A DNA stretch of 64,000 bases from Clostridium sp. (GTDB lineage Bacteria > Bacillota > Clostridia > Clostridiales > Clostridiaceae). The notes beneath the pieces were generated by a model. It was not told the DNA's origin. It searched no databases and saw only the letters and a list, made by a program, of their open reading frames with translations. The position numbers and the translations under genes are program-made. Below, in pieces: positions 40,133 through 49,834 of the stretch (the stretch's first letter is position 1; the number at the start of each line of letters is the position of its first letter). The stretch lies in assembly GCF_022482905.1 (NCBI RefSeq), contig NZ_JAKVOI010000001.1, forward strand, positions 1,427,958 through 1,491,957, written 5' to 3'.

Positions 40133-40954
40133 TTAACCTTTTACTGATCCGGATGTCATTCCTTCTATCAGCTGTTTCTGACCAAATATAAAGATTATAA
40201 TTGAAGGCAACAATACCATGACAATACCTGCCATTATCAATCCGAATGACTTATTTTCAGAAAATTGCAACATACTTATCCCTATCTGAACAGTTCTTGA
40301 GTTATCTTTACTTGTCACAAGCAGCGGCCATAAATATTGATTCCATGTAATCAGGAATGTATAGACTCCAAGAGAACCTACCACTGGCCTTGACATCGGG
40401 AATACTATTCTGGTAAAAAACTTGAAATTGCTACAGCCATCTATTTTTGCAGCTTCCTGAAGTTCTTTTGGGAGTGTCAGATAATACTGTCTCATCATAA
40501 ATATTCCCATTGCAGCACTTAAATACGGAACAACAAGAGCCTTGTAACTGTCCAGCCATCCAAAGGAACCAACAGTAAGATAATTGGATATCATAATTGA
40601 TTCCGCCGGTATCATCATGGTTGCAAGTACAGCTATAAACAATATTTTCTTTCCCCTAAAATTGAAAAATGAAAATGCAAAAGCTGCTAAACATGATGTT
40701 ATAATCTGTCCTGCAGTAACTCCCAAAGACACAATAAAGCTATTGATTATAAATTTTATTATTGGAGCTGCATTCAGTGCATCCATGTAATTTTGGAAAT
40801 AAAGTCTTTTAGGTATTAATTTCGGTGGATATGAAAATATCTGATCAGGCGGCATAAGACTAATCGTTAACGCATATAAAATAGGTGCTATTGCCATCAG
40901 TCCAAATATTATATTCACAATATAAAGAATCGGTTTGTTTATGTTTCTTTTCAT
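40133..40954 (-). CDS. ugpE: ABC transporter permease UgpE
   Basis: Second membrane channel subunit of the ugp importer. The 273 residues have six membrane segments, and the EAA loop ELQEAAKIDGCSNFKFFTRIVFPMSRP, which contacts the ATPase, lies near 165-190. Located between ugpA and ugpB. Confidence 0.92.
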   Translation of the reverse strand: MKRNINKPILYIVNIIFGLMAIAPILYALTISLMPPDQIFSYPPKLIPKRLYFQNYMDALNAAPIIKFIINSFIVSLGVTAGQIITSCLAAFAFSFFNFRGKKILFIAVLATMMIPAESIMISNYLTVGSFGWLDSYKALVVPYLSAAMGIFMMRQYYLTLPKELQEAAKIDGCSNFKFFTRIVFPMSRPVVGSLGVYTFLITWNQYLWPLLVTSKDNSRTVQIGISMLQFSENKSFGLIMAGIVMVLLPSIIIFIFGQKQLIEGMTSGSVKG

Positions 40955-40985
40955 AAAATTTACCTTCCAACATATTATTTATTTT

Positions 40986-41906
40986 CTATTTATAAAATAC
41001 CTTTTTATTCTCATATCTGAATTGAAACAATGTTATTATCAGCATAAGTAAGAACAGAATTATTGATTCCGCACTTGCAGCACCGAATCTGTTATTGAAA
41101 AATGCGTCTCTATAAATAGAATACACAAGTACATTGGTAGCCTCACCAGGACCTCCCAACGTCATTATATTTATCTGCCCGAAAGTTTGAAATCCATTTA
41201 TAATATTTATAATCAATACAAAGAAAAGTGTCGGTGAAAGGCAGGGTATTATAACATTTTTCAAGCGCTGAAGATAACTTGCCCCATCTATAGATGCACT
41301 TTCCAGCAATTCCTTTGGAATATTTTTAAGTCCTGATGTTATAAATATAAAATTTATACAGCTGTTAAGCCATATGCCAACTATGGATACTGCCACAAAT
41401 CCCCAGAATGGACTTGTAAGCCATCCTATATTTCTTTTCAAAAGAAAATTTATCAGTCCTATACTTGGATTGAATAGAAGCATCCATATTATCGCCGCCG
41501 AAGCCGAAGAAACTGCCATGGGCATGGCATACATGGTGCTGAACAATCCCCTTAATTTCAGCCTGTTGTTACACACAAGTGCCAGCATGAATCCTATTAA
41601 TATAGATGGTATTGTAGTCACAATTACATATTTAAAAGTAACAATCATGCTATTGATAAAAGAAGGCGACTTGAGTAAATCAATGTAATTTGACAAACCT
41701 GCAAAGGAACTCATTTCTCCTTGTGCATTTGTATTGAATAAACTTAAATATATAGTCTTGAAAAATGGGAAATAAGTAAATCCAATAAATATTACAAGAC
41801 ATGGTGCAATATAAAAGTACGGTTCTACTGCACTTAGGATCTTCTTATTGTCAAAAGTTCTACTTCTAGTTGAATTTACCTTATCTACTGATTTTGATCC
41901 CTCCAT
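40986..41906 (-). CDS. ugpA: ABC transporter permease UgpA
   Basis: First membrane channel subunit of the importer. The 306 residues have six membrane segments after a basic cytoplasmic N-terminus of about 28 residues. The EAA loop (PKELLESASIDGASYLQRLK) lies near 215-235. It is the first gene of the ugp operon, with GGAGGT at its start and a candidate PhoP box and TATAAT -10 upstream. Confidence 0.92.
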   Translation of the reverse strand: MEGSKSVDKVNSTRSRTFDNKKILSAVEPYFYIAPCLVIFIGFTYFPFFKTIYLSLFNTNAQGEMSSFAGLSNYIDLLKSPSFINSMIVTFKYVIVTTIPSILIGFMLALVCNNRLKLRGLFSTMYAMPMAVSSASAAIIWMLLFNPSIGLINFLLKRNIGWLTSPFWGFVAVSIVGIWLNSCINFIFITSGLKNIPKELLESASIDGASYLQRLKNVIIPCLSPTLFFVLIINIINGFQTFGQINIMTLGGPGEATNVLVYSIYRDAFFNNRFGAASAESIILFLLMLIITLFQFRYENKKVFYK

Positions 41907-41938
41907 AATTAAATACCTCCGTTAATTTTTGCTTACAG

Positions 41939-41986
41939 ATTATATAGTACTATTTAAATATTAAATAAAATTTATATGCAGGTTAA
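41939..41986 (-). promoter_or_regulatory. Candidate PhoP box and -10 of the ugp operon
   Basis: On the - strand the pentamers TTAAC, ATAAA and TTAAT (complements of 41982-41986, 41971-41975 and 41960-41964) are spaced exactly 11 bp. They are followed after 15 bp by TATAAT (complement of 41939-41944). No -35 hexamer is evident, as expected for an activator-dependent promoter. Confidence 0.6.
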
Positions 41987-42011
41987 ATAAAATTTTACAT
42001 AGTACTTTTAT

Positions 42012-42062
42012 AAAAAAGGATTAGCTGAAGACAGTTTAAATTTGTCTTCAGCTAACCCCTTA
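42012..42062 (-). terminator. Intrinsic terminator after phoU
   Basis: A long stem (about 42017-42034 with 42044-42062, mostly perfect) with a 9-base loop is followed on the - strand by T-rich sequence. It ends the pst-phoU operon before the ugp promoter. Confidence 0.8.
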
Positions 42063-42080
42063 AAGTCATGAAATTGAAAC

Positions 42081-42737
42081 TTATTCATTTAAATCCTTTT
42101 GCTCCCCTGTTACTAGATATATAGTTCCTTCACATACATTTGTCACCCTATCTGCTATTCTTTCCAAATACTTGCATACAAATAAAAGCTGAGTCATCTG
42201 ATTGATCTTGCTGCCATCTTTTACCATAATCTTAAGCATTTCAGTAAACACATTTTTAAAAAGGGCATCTATTTTGTCATCCATATTACAAGCTTCGTAA
42301 GCCATCTTTACATCTCTTTTTACATAAGAATCCAGAGCTATTTTTATCATTTCATTCACTATTCTTGACATTTCCGGTATATCCACTAGCTCTTTTCCAT
42401 AATCCTCATCCTTCAGCCTGATGGTAACTTTAGCTATATCTACCGCATGATCTGCCATTCTTTCGAGATCCGTTACAAGCTTGGTAGTAGTAAATATTGT
42501 CCTTAAATCTATGGCCAGCGGCTGCTCCTTTGCAGTTAATTTTATACATTTGTCTTCTATTTCTCTCTGGAGGTCGTCAACCAAATCATCATTTTTTATA
42601 GTTTGTCTTGCTAGATCTTCATCATGATTTACCAGAGATTCTATACACTTATGAATTTGCTTTTCAACTATGCTTCCCATTCTCAATAAATCATTATGCA
42701 TTTCATCTAACGCATAATCAAAACCCATCCTTGTCAT
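42081..42737 (-). CDS. phoU: Phosphate signalling protein PhoU
   Basis: Helical protein that couples the Pst transporter to PhoR and restrains the Pho response when phosphate is plentiful. The 218 residues form two three-helix repeats with the E/D-rich metal motifs around DLERMADHAVDIAK and CKYLERIADRVTN. The ATG at 42737 suits the AGAGGAAG site better than the GTG/ATG codons just before it. Last gene of pstSCAB-phoU. Confidence 0.95.
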   Translation of the reverse strand: MTRMGFDYALDEMHNDLLRMGSIVEKQIHKCIESLVNHDEDLARQTIKNDDLVDDLQREIEDKCIKLTAKEQPLAIDLRTIFTTTKLVTDLERMADHAVDIAKVTIRLKDEDYGKELVDIPEMSRIVNEMIKIALDSYVKRDVKMAYEACNMDDKIDALFKNVFTEMLKIMVKDGSKINQMTQLLFVCKYLERIADRVTNVCEGTIYLVTGEQKDLNE

Positions 42738-42812
42738 AATCATCACTTCCTCTCATATTTTTATAATTATAACTGTAGTTACCATAATATTCAAGTTAAT
42801 TCTAATCCAATA

Positions 42813-43562
42813 TTAGCCAAATCTTCCAGTTATATAATCCTCCGTTCTCTTATCCTGCGGTTTATAAAATATATCTTCAGTTTTTCCATCTTCAACTATT
42901 TCTCCATTTAGGAAAAAAGCGGTATAATCCGATATTCTCCCTGCCTGCTGCATATTATGAGTTACGATTATGACAGTATACTTTTTCTTGAGCACATCCA
43001 TAAGCTCTTCTATTTTCAAGGTTGATATAGGGTCCAGGGCAGATGTTGGTTCATCCATCAGCAATACCTCGGGTTCCACAGCCAAAGTCCTGGCTATACA
43101 AACTCTTTGCTGTTGACCTCCGGACAATCCAAGGGCATTTCTGTCCAGTCTGTCTTTGACCTCATCCCATATAGCAGATCCTTTTAAACTATTTTCTACA
43201 ATTTCATCCAGTTTGCCTTTATTTTTTATTCCATGTATCCTTGGACCATAGGCAACATTGTCATATATTGACATTGGGAAAGGATTAGGACTTTGAAATA
43301 CCATACCAACTCTTTTTCTCAATTCTATTATATCATAATTCTCATATATATCTTTTTCATCAAATAAAACTTTTCCCTCTATTCTCACCGAACTTATAAG
43401 ATCATTCATTCTATTGAGAGTTCTTAAAAATGTTGACTTTCCACATCCTGAAGGTCCTATCAATGCTGTGACCGAATTTTTTTCCACATCCAGATTCACT
43501 TTTTTAAGAGCTTGAACACTCCCGTAATACAAATCCAAATCCTTAGTCTGTACTATATACAT
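42813..43562 (-). CDS. pstB: Phosphate ABC transporter ATPase PstB
   Basis: Powers high-affinity phosphate uptake. The 249 residues have GPSGCGKST at 36-44, [14 protein letters not shown], Walker [14 protein letters not shown] and the switch histidine in VIIVTHNM. It begins eleven bases after pstA ends. Confidence 0.97.
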   Translation of the reverse strand: MYIVQTKDLDLYYGSVQALKKVNLDVEKNSVTALIGPSGCGKSTFLRTLNRMNDLISSVRIEGKVLFDEKDIYENYDIIELRKRVGMVFQSPNPFPMSIYDNVAYGPRIHGIKNKGKLDEIVENSLKGSAIWDEVKDRLDRNALGLSGGQQQRVCIARTLAVEPEVLLMDEPTSALDPISTLKIEELMDVLKKKYTVIIVTHNMQQAGRISDYTAFFLNGEIVEDGKTEDIFYKPQDKRTEDYITGRFG

Positions 43563-43573
43563 CAGTTTCCTCC

Positions 43574-44461
43574 TTATCTTTTACCTGTATAGGATTCATA
43601 TATCTTTCTGCCCAGTATTCTGGCAAGAACATTGAACAACAGTACCATAACAACCAGTACAGCAGATGCTTTATTTGCAATCTGTGCTGCATCAGGTACC
43701 ATACCTTCGGAATTAAGCTTCCATATGTAAACTGCCAGTGTTTCTGCCGGTCTGAATAAACTAAAGGAAGAAGCACTATTTGTCAAACTTACAGTTGTAA
43801 AATTCAGTTTAGGCGCACTCATACCTGCAGTATAAAGAAGTGCTGCAGCTTCTCCGAAAATTCTACCTGCAGCAAGAATTATACCTGTTAGAATTTCAGG
43901 TATTGCAGATGGCAGAACTATCTTCCATATTGTCTGCCACCTCGTTGCACCAAGTCCGAGGCTTGCCTCCTTTACAGGTTTTGCAGCTTCTCTTATAGCA
44001 TTTTCACTAATACGTGTAAGAGATGGAAGATTCAGTACGGATATAGCCAATGCACCTGACAGAAGTGTAAATCCCCAATTTGTCATTCCTACAAATATCA
44101 GCAGACCAAATAGTCCGACTACTATGGAAGGAAGTGATGCCATAGTTTCTATACACAATCTTATTACATTCAATAAAATTCCTTCCTTGGCATACTCAGC
44201 CAAGTATATTCCAGCTCCCAGTCCGAAAGGTATACTTATTACAAGTGCTACAATCAACATATAAAAAGAATTGAAAAGCTGTGGTCCTATTCCTCCTCCA
44301 GCTTCACCAAATTTGGCATTACCAAATAAAAAGGATGGGCTGTAGAATCCTTTGCCTTTAAATAGTATATATGCTATTAAAGCCACTAAAAGCAATATAA
44401 CAAATCCAGATAATCCATATAAGATTCCAGTCCAAATTTTATCTTTAACTTTAGCATCCAC
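43574..44461 (-). CDS. pstA: Phosphate ABC transporter permease PstA
   Basis: Membrane channel subunit paired with PstC. The 295 residues have six membrane segments and an EAA loop ([20 protein letters not shown]) near 175-195. Its start overlaps the pstC stop by one base. Confidence 0.96.
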   Translation of the reverse strand: MDAKVKDKIWTGILYGLSGFVILLLVALIAYILFKGKGFYSPSFLFGNAKFGEAGGGIGPQLFNSFYMLIVALVISIPFGLGAGIYLAEYAKEGILLNVIRLCIETMASLPSIVVGLFGLLIFVGMTNWGFTLLSGALAISVLNLPSLTRISENAIREAAKPVKEASLGLGATRWQTIWKIVLPSAIPEILTGIILAAGRIFGEAAALLYTAGMSAPKLNFTTVSLTNSASSFSLFRPAETLAVYIWKLNSEGMVPDAAQIANKASAVLVVMVLLFNVLARILGRKIYESYTGKR

Positions 44462-45354
44462 TATTTAACCTCACTCCTCTTTCCAATTATCCTGATTATG
44501 ATAATAAATATAAATGATATTATAAGCAATAGTAGCGCCAGAGACCATAATGCATCATTCCATGCAGTTCCCGATACGGTATTTCCCATATCCATGGTCA
44601 ATATACTCGTAAGTGTAGACGTAGGTCCCAAAAGATGGTTAGGGAATTTTATTGAATTACCAATTACCATCTGCACTGCAAGTGCTTCTCCAACGGCTCT
44701 TGCAAGTCCCAGTACTATCCCTGTAAATATACCATTTTTAGCTGAAGGCAGTATAACTTTGGATATAGTCTGCCACCTGGTAGCTCCTAGTCCATAAGAG
44801 CCTTCAAGATAACTTTTGGGTACAACTTTAACTGCATCGGCAGATATACTTGCAATAGTTGGAAGTATCATTATACTCAATACCAATATACCTGCCAGTA
44901 AACTGAATCCTATACCACCAAAATTCCATTTTAAAAATGGAATGAGTACGCTGAAACCTATCCAACCATATACAACAGAAGGTATTCCAACAAATAATTC
45001 CAATGCCGGCTGGAGTACCCTTGAACCAAATTTAGGAGATATGTAATGCATAAAAACAGCAAGTGCAACACCTACCGGTGCACTTATCAAAACTGCTCCA
45101 AGTGATACAAACGTAGAACCTGCAATAAATATAAGTGACCCAAGCTTTGGATTGTCGCCATCAGGATTCCACTGGGAACTGAACAGGAATTGAGTCAATG
45201 AATATTCATGTTTTATAAATGTATTCAATCCCTTTGATGCTATAAATACTATAATGGTAAGTGTTAAAATTATTATTGCAATCCCGCAAAATATTGAAAA
45301 TCCTCTTCCTATGTATTCATTTTTTAAACTTTTCCACAAAGATCTATTATTCAT
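44461..45354 (-). CDS. pstC: Phosphate ABC transporter permease PstC
   Basis: Membrane channel subunit. The 297 residues have six membrane segments and the EAA loop [20 protein letters not shown]. The ATG at 45354 follows a GAGG site at proper spacing; a TTG five codons upstream overlaps that site. A GC-rich hairpin lies between it and pstS. Confidence 0.96.
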   Translation of the reverse strand: MNNRSLWKSLKNEYIGRGFSIFCGIAIIILTLTIIVFIASKGLNTFIKHEYSLTQFLFSSQWNPDGDNPKLGSLIFIAGSTFVSLGAVLISAPVGVALAVFMHYISPKFGSRVLQPALELFVGIPSVVYGWIGFSVLIPFLKWNFGGIGFSLLAGILVLSIMILPTIASISADAVKVVPKSYLEGSYGLGATRWQTISKVILPSAKNGIFTGIVLGLARAVGEALAVQMVIGNSIKFPNHLLGPTSTLTSILTMDMGNTVSGTAWNDALWSLALLLLIISFIFIIIIRIIGKRSEVK

Positions 45355-45395
45355 TTTTATCAACCTCAAAATCAGACTTAACTAATAATTTGACA

Positions 45396-45418
45396 GCCGG
45401 GTATACAATTAACCCGGC
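45396..45418 (-). other. GC-rich stem-loop between pstS and pstC
   Basis: A perfect 7-bp stem GCCGGGT/ACCCGGC (45396-45402 with 45412-45418) with a 9-base loop lies in the 86-base pstS-pstC gap. There is no T run behind it, so it more likely protects the 3' end of a processed pstS mRNA or partly terminates, making PstS more abundant than the channel. Confidence 0.55.
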
Positions 45419-45440
45419 CGTTTAAAGCATTAAAATAATC

Positions 45441-46340
45441 TTACTGTGCTTTTATATCACTCATTGGAATATATCCAAGTTTAGTTATTGTTTCCTTATT
45501 TGCATCATCCAGTACATAATCTATAAATGCCTTTGAAATATCTTTGGCCTCTCCTTTGGTATACATATGTTCATAAGACCAGAATGGATATTTCCCACTT
45601 TCTATATTCTCATTGGTAGCTTCAACACCTTCTATTTTCAAAGGTTTAACATTTTGTTTAACAGCATCGGTCAAGTAAGACAGTGCAAGATAACTTATTG
45701 ATCCTTTAGTACCCTTTATTGCATTTTCTACATTACCATTTGAATCCTGTGTTGTTCCAAGTCCTTCTTTTTCATCTTTTCCACCCATTACAGTATCCTT
45801 GAATGTAGCTCTGGTACCTGATGATTTAGTTCTATTGATAACATTTATGGCTAAATCGTCGCCACCTACCTGTTTCCAGTTAGTTATCTCTCCTGTAAAT
45901 ATTTTTTGGATCTGATCTTTTGTAAGATTATCAACCTTAACTCCTGAATTGACTACTACTGCAAATCCTATTGCACATACTTTATGATCTACCAATTTTT
46001 TTGCGTCATCTGGTGACAATTTTGATTCTGCCGTAACATCAGAATTTCCTATATTGGCAGTTCCGTCTAGTGCAAGCTTTAATCCTGTACCACTTCCGCC
46101 GCCCTGTACGTTAACAGTAACACCTGAATTCTTTTCTGAAAAAGTTTTACCAAGCTGTTCTGCAAGTGGTTGAAGTGCTGTTGACCCTGCCAAGGTTATT
46201 GATCCTGATAATTTCTCAGATGTTGAGTTGTCCTTTTTTGAAGTACTTCCATCTCCAGTGGAACCACATCCTGCAAAAACTCCAACTGTCATTGCAACTG
46301 TCACAGCTGCCACAAGAGCTCTCAAGCTTCTTTTTTTCAT
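45441..46340 (-). CDS. pstS: Phosphate-binding lipoprotein PstS
   Basis: High-affinity extracellular phosphate-binding protein. The 299 residues start with a lipoprotein signal peptide (lipobox FAGC, cysteine 25), then GSTALQPLAE, the phosphate-contact NVQGGGSGTGLK, and NRTKSSGTRATF. The ATG at 46340 follows GAGGAGG; the earlier TTG overlaps that RBS. It is the first gene of the pst operon and lies 129 bases after phoR, with a candidate PhoP box in the gap. Confidence 0.96.
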   Translation of the reverse strand: MKKRSLRALVAAVTVAMTVGVFAGCGSTGDGSTSKKDNSTSEKLSGSITLAGSTALQPLAEQLGKTFSEKNSGVTVNVQGGGSGTGLKLALDGTANIGNSDVTAESKLSPDDAKKLVDHKVCAIGFAVVVNSGVKVDNLTKDQIQKIFTGEITNWKQVGGDDLAINVINRTKSSGTRATFKDTVMGGKDEKEGLGTTQDSNGNVENAIKGTKGSISYLALSYLTDAVKQNVKPLKIEGVEATNENIESGKYPFWSYEHMYTKGEAKDISKAFIDYVLDDANKETITKLGYIPMSDIKAQ

Positions 46341-46395
46341 AATTAGTGTAGACCTCCTCAAATTTGCTATATTTTACATAAACTCATTCTACATA

Positions 46396-46452
46396 AGTAT
46401 ATTATTCCACAAAAGTTAAGGTATTATTATTCTAATGTTAAATAAAATTAAC
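46396..46452 (-). promoter_or_regulatory. Candidate PhoP box and -10 of the pst operon
   Basis: On the - strand TTAAC, ATAAT and TTAAC (complements of 46437-46441, 46426-46430 and 46415-46419) are exactly 11 bp apart, with a further TTAAT ten bases upstream (46447-46451). TATACT (complement of 46396-46401) follows after 13 bp. No terminator is visible between phoR and this promoter, so some readthrough from phoPR is possible. Confidence 0.65.
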
Positions 46453-46468
46453 ACTAATATTTCAATAA

Positions 46469-48184
46469 TCAAGAACCCTCTTCAATTGGTATTCTAACTA
46501 TGAATTTACTTCCTTTTCCAATTTCACTCTCTACTTTTATACTACCGGCGAATCCCATAACTATATGTTTTACTATGGCAAGTCCCAGACCTGTTCCACC
46601 TTGGCTTCTGGATCTGGCCTTATCCACCCTGTAAAACCTTTCAAACAATCTTTCCTGATGTTCCTTTGATATGCCCACACCGTTGTCTTCAACCTCTATT
46701 ACACAAACTTCATCTTCAGAGCTTGCTGTTATTTTTACCTGTCCACCATTATCTGAATATTTTATTGCATTATCTACCAGATTTATCATCATCTGCTTGA
46801 ACTTATCTTTGTTGCCATAGATATAAAGTGATTTTGAAAACTCTGTAATTATCTTTATGTTTTTCTTTCTGGCTGCAGTATCTACAAGATAACATACACT
46901 CTTTATCTCAGAAACAACATCAATCTTCTCTACAATTCTATCTCTATTATTCTCTATATGTGAAAGAGTAAGAGTATCATCTATAAGTCTGGTAAGTCTA
47001 TCCGCCTCATCATTTATTATATCTATAAACTTGTTCTTATTTTCCGTATCATCCACATACCTCAAAGTTTCTGAAAATCCCTTTATAGAAGTAAGGGGCG
47101 TCTTCAACTCATGAGAAACATTAGCTACAAATTCCGACCTCATGTTCTCAAGTTTCTTTATGTCTGTTATATCCTGAACTACAGCCACTGTTCCAATTTT
47201 ATTTCTTGAATTATTTATTATATCCGCAGTCTTTATCCTTAAATTTCTTTCTCTTGGCCATATAATTTTTATCTCACGGTACTTGTTGTCATCATTTTTA
47301 AATACATTCTCCAGTTCAAAATCCCTTATGCTGTCCATTAAATTTCTGCCTATTATCTCTGAATTTATGCCAAAGATCTCTTCTGCATATGGATTTATCA
47401 TTATTATCCTGTAATTTGTATCTATGGCTATAACTCCACTATCCATACTTTTAAGTATGGCTTCCAGTTTGTTGTTCTGGTTTATGGAATCATTCAGTGT
47501 GGACTGCAGCCTTTCAGCCATGTTGTTAAAAGTATCCGCAAGCTTGCCAATTTCATCTTTTCTGTCTATCTTCACCCTTCTGTCTAAATTTCCATCTGCC
47601 ATACTTCTTGTTATCTCCTGAAGTTTTTTGACAGGTGCAACTAGCGAATGTGACAATCGCGTTATAAAAATTGAAGACAGGAGTATAGACAGTATCATTA
47701 CAAGAATATAATACTTATAATATGTCATTTCCAACCCCTTTATCATCTGCATGGTCATGGCACTTCTGACTATGTCTCCATCCCCTGTCATAGTGGCAAA
47801 ATAAAGGGTTTTCTTGTTTGTAGTAGCACTTACTCTCACATCATAACCTGTCCCATACTTTCTAGCATCTTCTATTTCTTTCCTGCTATTATGATTCTCG
47901 AGTTTTTTCCCATATTCCTCGGAATCACTTATTACATCCCCCTTTTTATCTATATATGTTCCCCTTAAAGTTGTATCTTTAAAATAGTTTTTAAAAATAG
48001 CACCTTTATTATTTTTATTGTCAGTTTTTCTCATGGCGTTTATTACCATTTGGTTGTTTATTTTTAAAGTCTGCTTCATATTCTGTATATATTCTTGATT
48101 CTCAATAGTCATAAATAAAACAGTCATAGTTATTAAACTGAGCATAAGTATGCCCAGCATTGACTTCATTAACTTTTTTTTCAT
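46469..48184 (-). CDS. phoR: Phosphate-regulon sensor histidine kinase PhoR
   Basis: Membrane kinase that phosphorylates PhoP during phosphate limitation. The 571 residues show a membrane segment (about 5-27), an extracellular sensor (about 28-153), a second segment (155-177), HAMP (178-230), PAS (about 240-335), HisKA with the phospho-acceptor His in VSHELKTPLTS near 358, and a HATPase domain with GQV, DNGVGI and GTGLGLAI. It starts ten bases after phoP ends. Confidence 0.93.
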   Translation of the reverse strand: MKKKLMKSMLGILMLSLITMTVLFMTIENQEYIQNMKQTLKINNQMVINAMRKTDNKNNKGAIFKNYFKDTTLRGTYIDKKGDVISDSEEYGKKLENHNSRKEIEDARKYGTGYDVRVSATTNKKTLYFATMTGDGDIVRSAMTMQMIKGLEMTYYKYYILVMILSILLSSIFITRLSHSLVAPVKKLQEITRSMADGNLDRRVKIDRKDEIGKLADTFNNMAERLQSTLNDSINQNNKLEAILKSMDSGVIAIDTNYRIIMINPYAEEIFGINSEIIGRNLMDSIRDFELENVFKNDDNKYREIKIIWPRERNLRIKTADIINNSRNKIGTVAVVQDITDIKKLENMRSEFVANVSHELKTPLTSIKGFSETLRYVDDTENKNKFIDIINDEADRLTRLIDDTLTLSHIENNRDRIVEKIDVVSEIKSVCYLVDTAARKKNIKIITEFSKSLYIYGNKDKFKQMMINLVDNAIKYSDNGGQVKITASSEDEVCVIEVEDNGVGISKEHQERLFERFYRVDKARSRSQGGTGLGLAIVKHIVMGFAGSIKVESEIGKGSKFIVRIPIEEGS

Positions 48185-48194
48185 AATATTATCA

Positions 48195-48890
48195 CTACTC
48201 TCCAGAATTAAATCTATATCCTATTCCACGAATAGTTTCAATAAATCTAGGTTTCTTGTCATCTTCTTCAATTTTCTGTCTCAAATGCCTTATATGCACA
48301 TCAACTGTTCTAGTTTCGCCTATATACTCATATCCCCAAACCCTGTCAAGAAGACAATCTCGTGTGACAACTCTCCCCTTGTTCTTTACAAGTATTTGCA
48401 GGAGTTCAAATTCCTTTAAAGTAAGTTCCACCTTCTTATCACTTCTTAAAATTTCATGCTTGTCAAAATTAATCTTTAAATCCCCAAACACATAGTAATT
48501 GTTATTATCATTGACATTTGTTCTTCTCAGAAGTGCCTTTACTCTCGCCACAAGCTCTCTTACAGAAAATGGCTTTGTAATATAATCATCCGCCCCAAGT
48601 TCCAATCCAAGCACCTTGTCAAATTCCTCACCCTTTGCAGTTATCATTATAATTGGAATTGATGATATTGAACTATCTTTTCTTATCTCCTTGCATACAT
48701 CATAACCATCCATTTCAGGCAGCATAACATCCAGCAATATCAGTTTAGGTCTTTCATCCCTGACCTTTTTTATAGCATCCAGCCCATCAGTTGAGGTTAT
48801 AACCTTATAGCCACTTTTTTCAAGATTAAACTTGATTAACTCACATATGTGTTCCTCGTCATCAACTACTAAAATTTTTTCTTCCGACAT
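48195..48890 (-). CDS. phoP: Phosphate-regulon response regulator PhoP
   Basis: OmpR-family regulator. The 231 residues contain a receiver domain (about 1-118; phospho-acceptor Asp in LILLDVMLPEMDG) and a winged-helix DNA-binding domain (about 132-230). The ATG at 48890 follows GGAGG. Assignment to phosphate rests on the adjacent pst operon and PhoR. It is the natural candidate for reading the 11-bp-spaced TTAAC repeats in this window. Confidence 0.93.
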   Translation of the reverse strand: MSEEKILVVDDEEHICELIKFNLEKSGYKVITSTDGLDAIKKVRDERPKLILLDVMLPEMDGYDVCKEIRKDSSISSIPIIMITAKGEEFDKVLGLELGADDYITKPFSVRELVARVKALLRRTNVNDNNNYYVFGDLKINFDKHEILRSDKKVELTLKEFELLQILVKNKGRVVTRDCLLDRVWGYEYIGETRTVDVHIRHLRQKIEEDDKKPRFIETIRGIGYRFNSGE

Positions 48891-48938
48891 AATTGCCTCC
48901 ATTTATATTAATTTATAAATTAGTTCTATACATATAGG

Positions 48939-49646
48939 TTAATTCAAATAAATAAATGAAAATAGTCTGCCGCACTTCTTGTTCTTTCTATATGAATACA
49001 ACTCATAATCAGTGCTGCAGTCCGTACATATATCTAAACAATTTATATTTTCATCTTTAATTCCCTCATACTCAAGCTGATACATAAGACATTTTTTTAA
49101 ATCCAGCTTATTACCTGCAAATATATTTTTTCCGCCATAAAAACTTGAATTTCCGAATTTATCTATTAATTCATCTCCAACAATATAGCAGCATACTCCT
49201 ATATGAGGACCTATACATACCATAATATCATTTGCATCACTATTATAATCTGTTTTGAACTTTTGAACAGCTTTCTTAAGTATGAGGCTGAGTGTTCCCC
49301 TCCATCCACTGTGCACAGCAGCAACAACTGAATTCTTCCTGTCATATAAAAGTACGGGAACACAGTCTGCATTAAATACACCTACTGCAGTATTTGCACC
49401 TGTTGTAAATATCCCATCTGCATCTTCTAATTTTCCATTATACACTATAAGCTTATCACCATGGACCTGATTCAAGTAGCCTATATTTTTCAAATCAAAC
49501 CATTTGCTCAGATTTTCTATATTTTGCCTTCCCGGAATTGTAGCCTTGTTAAAGTCCAAGTTGTTTTTAGCCGTTGAAAATACAGCCGTTGCTCCATCTA
49601 AATCCACTTTTATAAACTCATATCCTGCAATTGAAATAGTATCCAT
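48939..49646 (-). CDS. pgeF: Peptidoglycan editing factor PgeF (YfiH/laccase-domain family)
   Basis: The family corrects misplaced residues in peptidoglycan precursors and includes purine nucleosidase-like members. The 235 residues have FNADCVPVLL, AAVHSGWRGTLS and GPHIGVCCYIVGDEL, holding the conserved metal-binding Cys and His. The start at 49646 gives six-base spacing from GGAGG; the ATG at 49652 is too close. It lies 48 bases upstream of phoP and probably shares its transcript. Confidence 0.9.
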   Translation of the reverse strand: MDTISIAGYEFIKVDLDGATAVFSTAKNNLDFNKATIPGRQNIENLSKWFDLKNIGYLNQVHGDKLIVYNGKLEDADGIFTTGANTAVGVFNADCVPVLLYDRKNSVVAAVHSGWRGTLSLILKKAVQKFKTDYNSDANDIMVCIGPHIGVCCYIVGDELIDKFGNSSFYGGKNIFAGNKLDLKKCLMYQLEYEGIKDENINCLDICTDCSTDYELYSYRKNKKCGRLFSFIYLN

Positions 49647-49740
49647 GCCCATCCTCCAAATACAAAATAATTAATATTACACCATACATTTTAACATTGT
49701 TTATATATAAATTGAACTCCGTATATGTAACTTAAATTTA

Positions 49741-49756
49741 TTAACCTAAATTTAAC
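49741..49756 (-). promoter_or_regulatory. Possible PhoP half-sites upstream of pgeF-phoPR
   Basis: TTAAC occurs on the + strand at 49741-49745 and 49752-49756, 11 bp apart, facing away from pgeF as in the pit promoter. A third phased copy is not convincing. Could mark PhoP autoregulation or be chance in AT-rich DNA. Confidence 0.25.
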
Positions 49757-49770
49757 ACAGTCAAAGATAC

Positions 49771-49816
49771 AAAAGAGGGATACCTCAATATTCTACTTTT
49801 GAGATATCCCTCTTCT
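49771..49816 (-). terminator. Intrinsic terminator after the secreted phosphatase gene
   Basis: Sixteen-base arms at 49773-49788 and 49799-49814 (one G-U pair in RNA) close a 10-base loop, followed by TTTTG on the - strand. It separates the phosphatase from pgeF. Confidence 0.8.
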
Positions 49817-49834
49817 AGTTTAAAATACCTTCCG

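Noticed and set aside
43543-43776. A 77-codon - strand frame within the end of pstA
   Set aside because: Out-of-frame shadow of pstA, which has full-length family match; no frameshift is needed.
46437-46452. Short palindrome GTTAAATAAAATTAAC between phoR and pstS as a terminator
   Set aside because: The stem is all A-T with a tiny loop and no T run; phased PhoP-like repeats explain it better.
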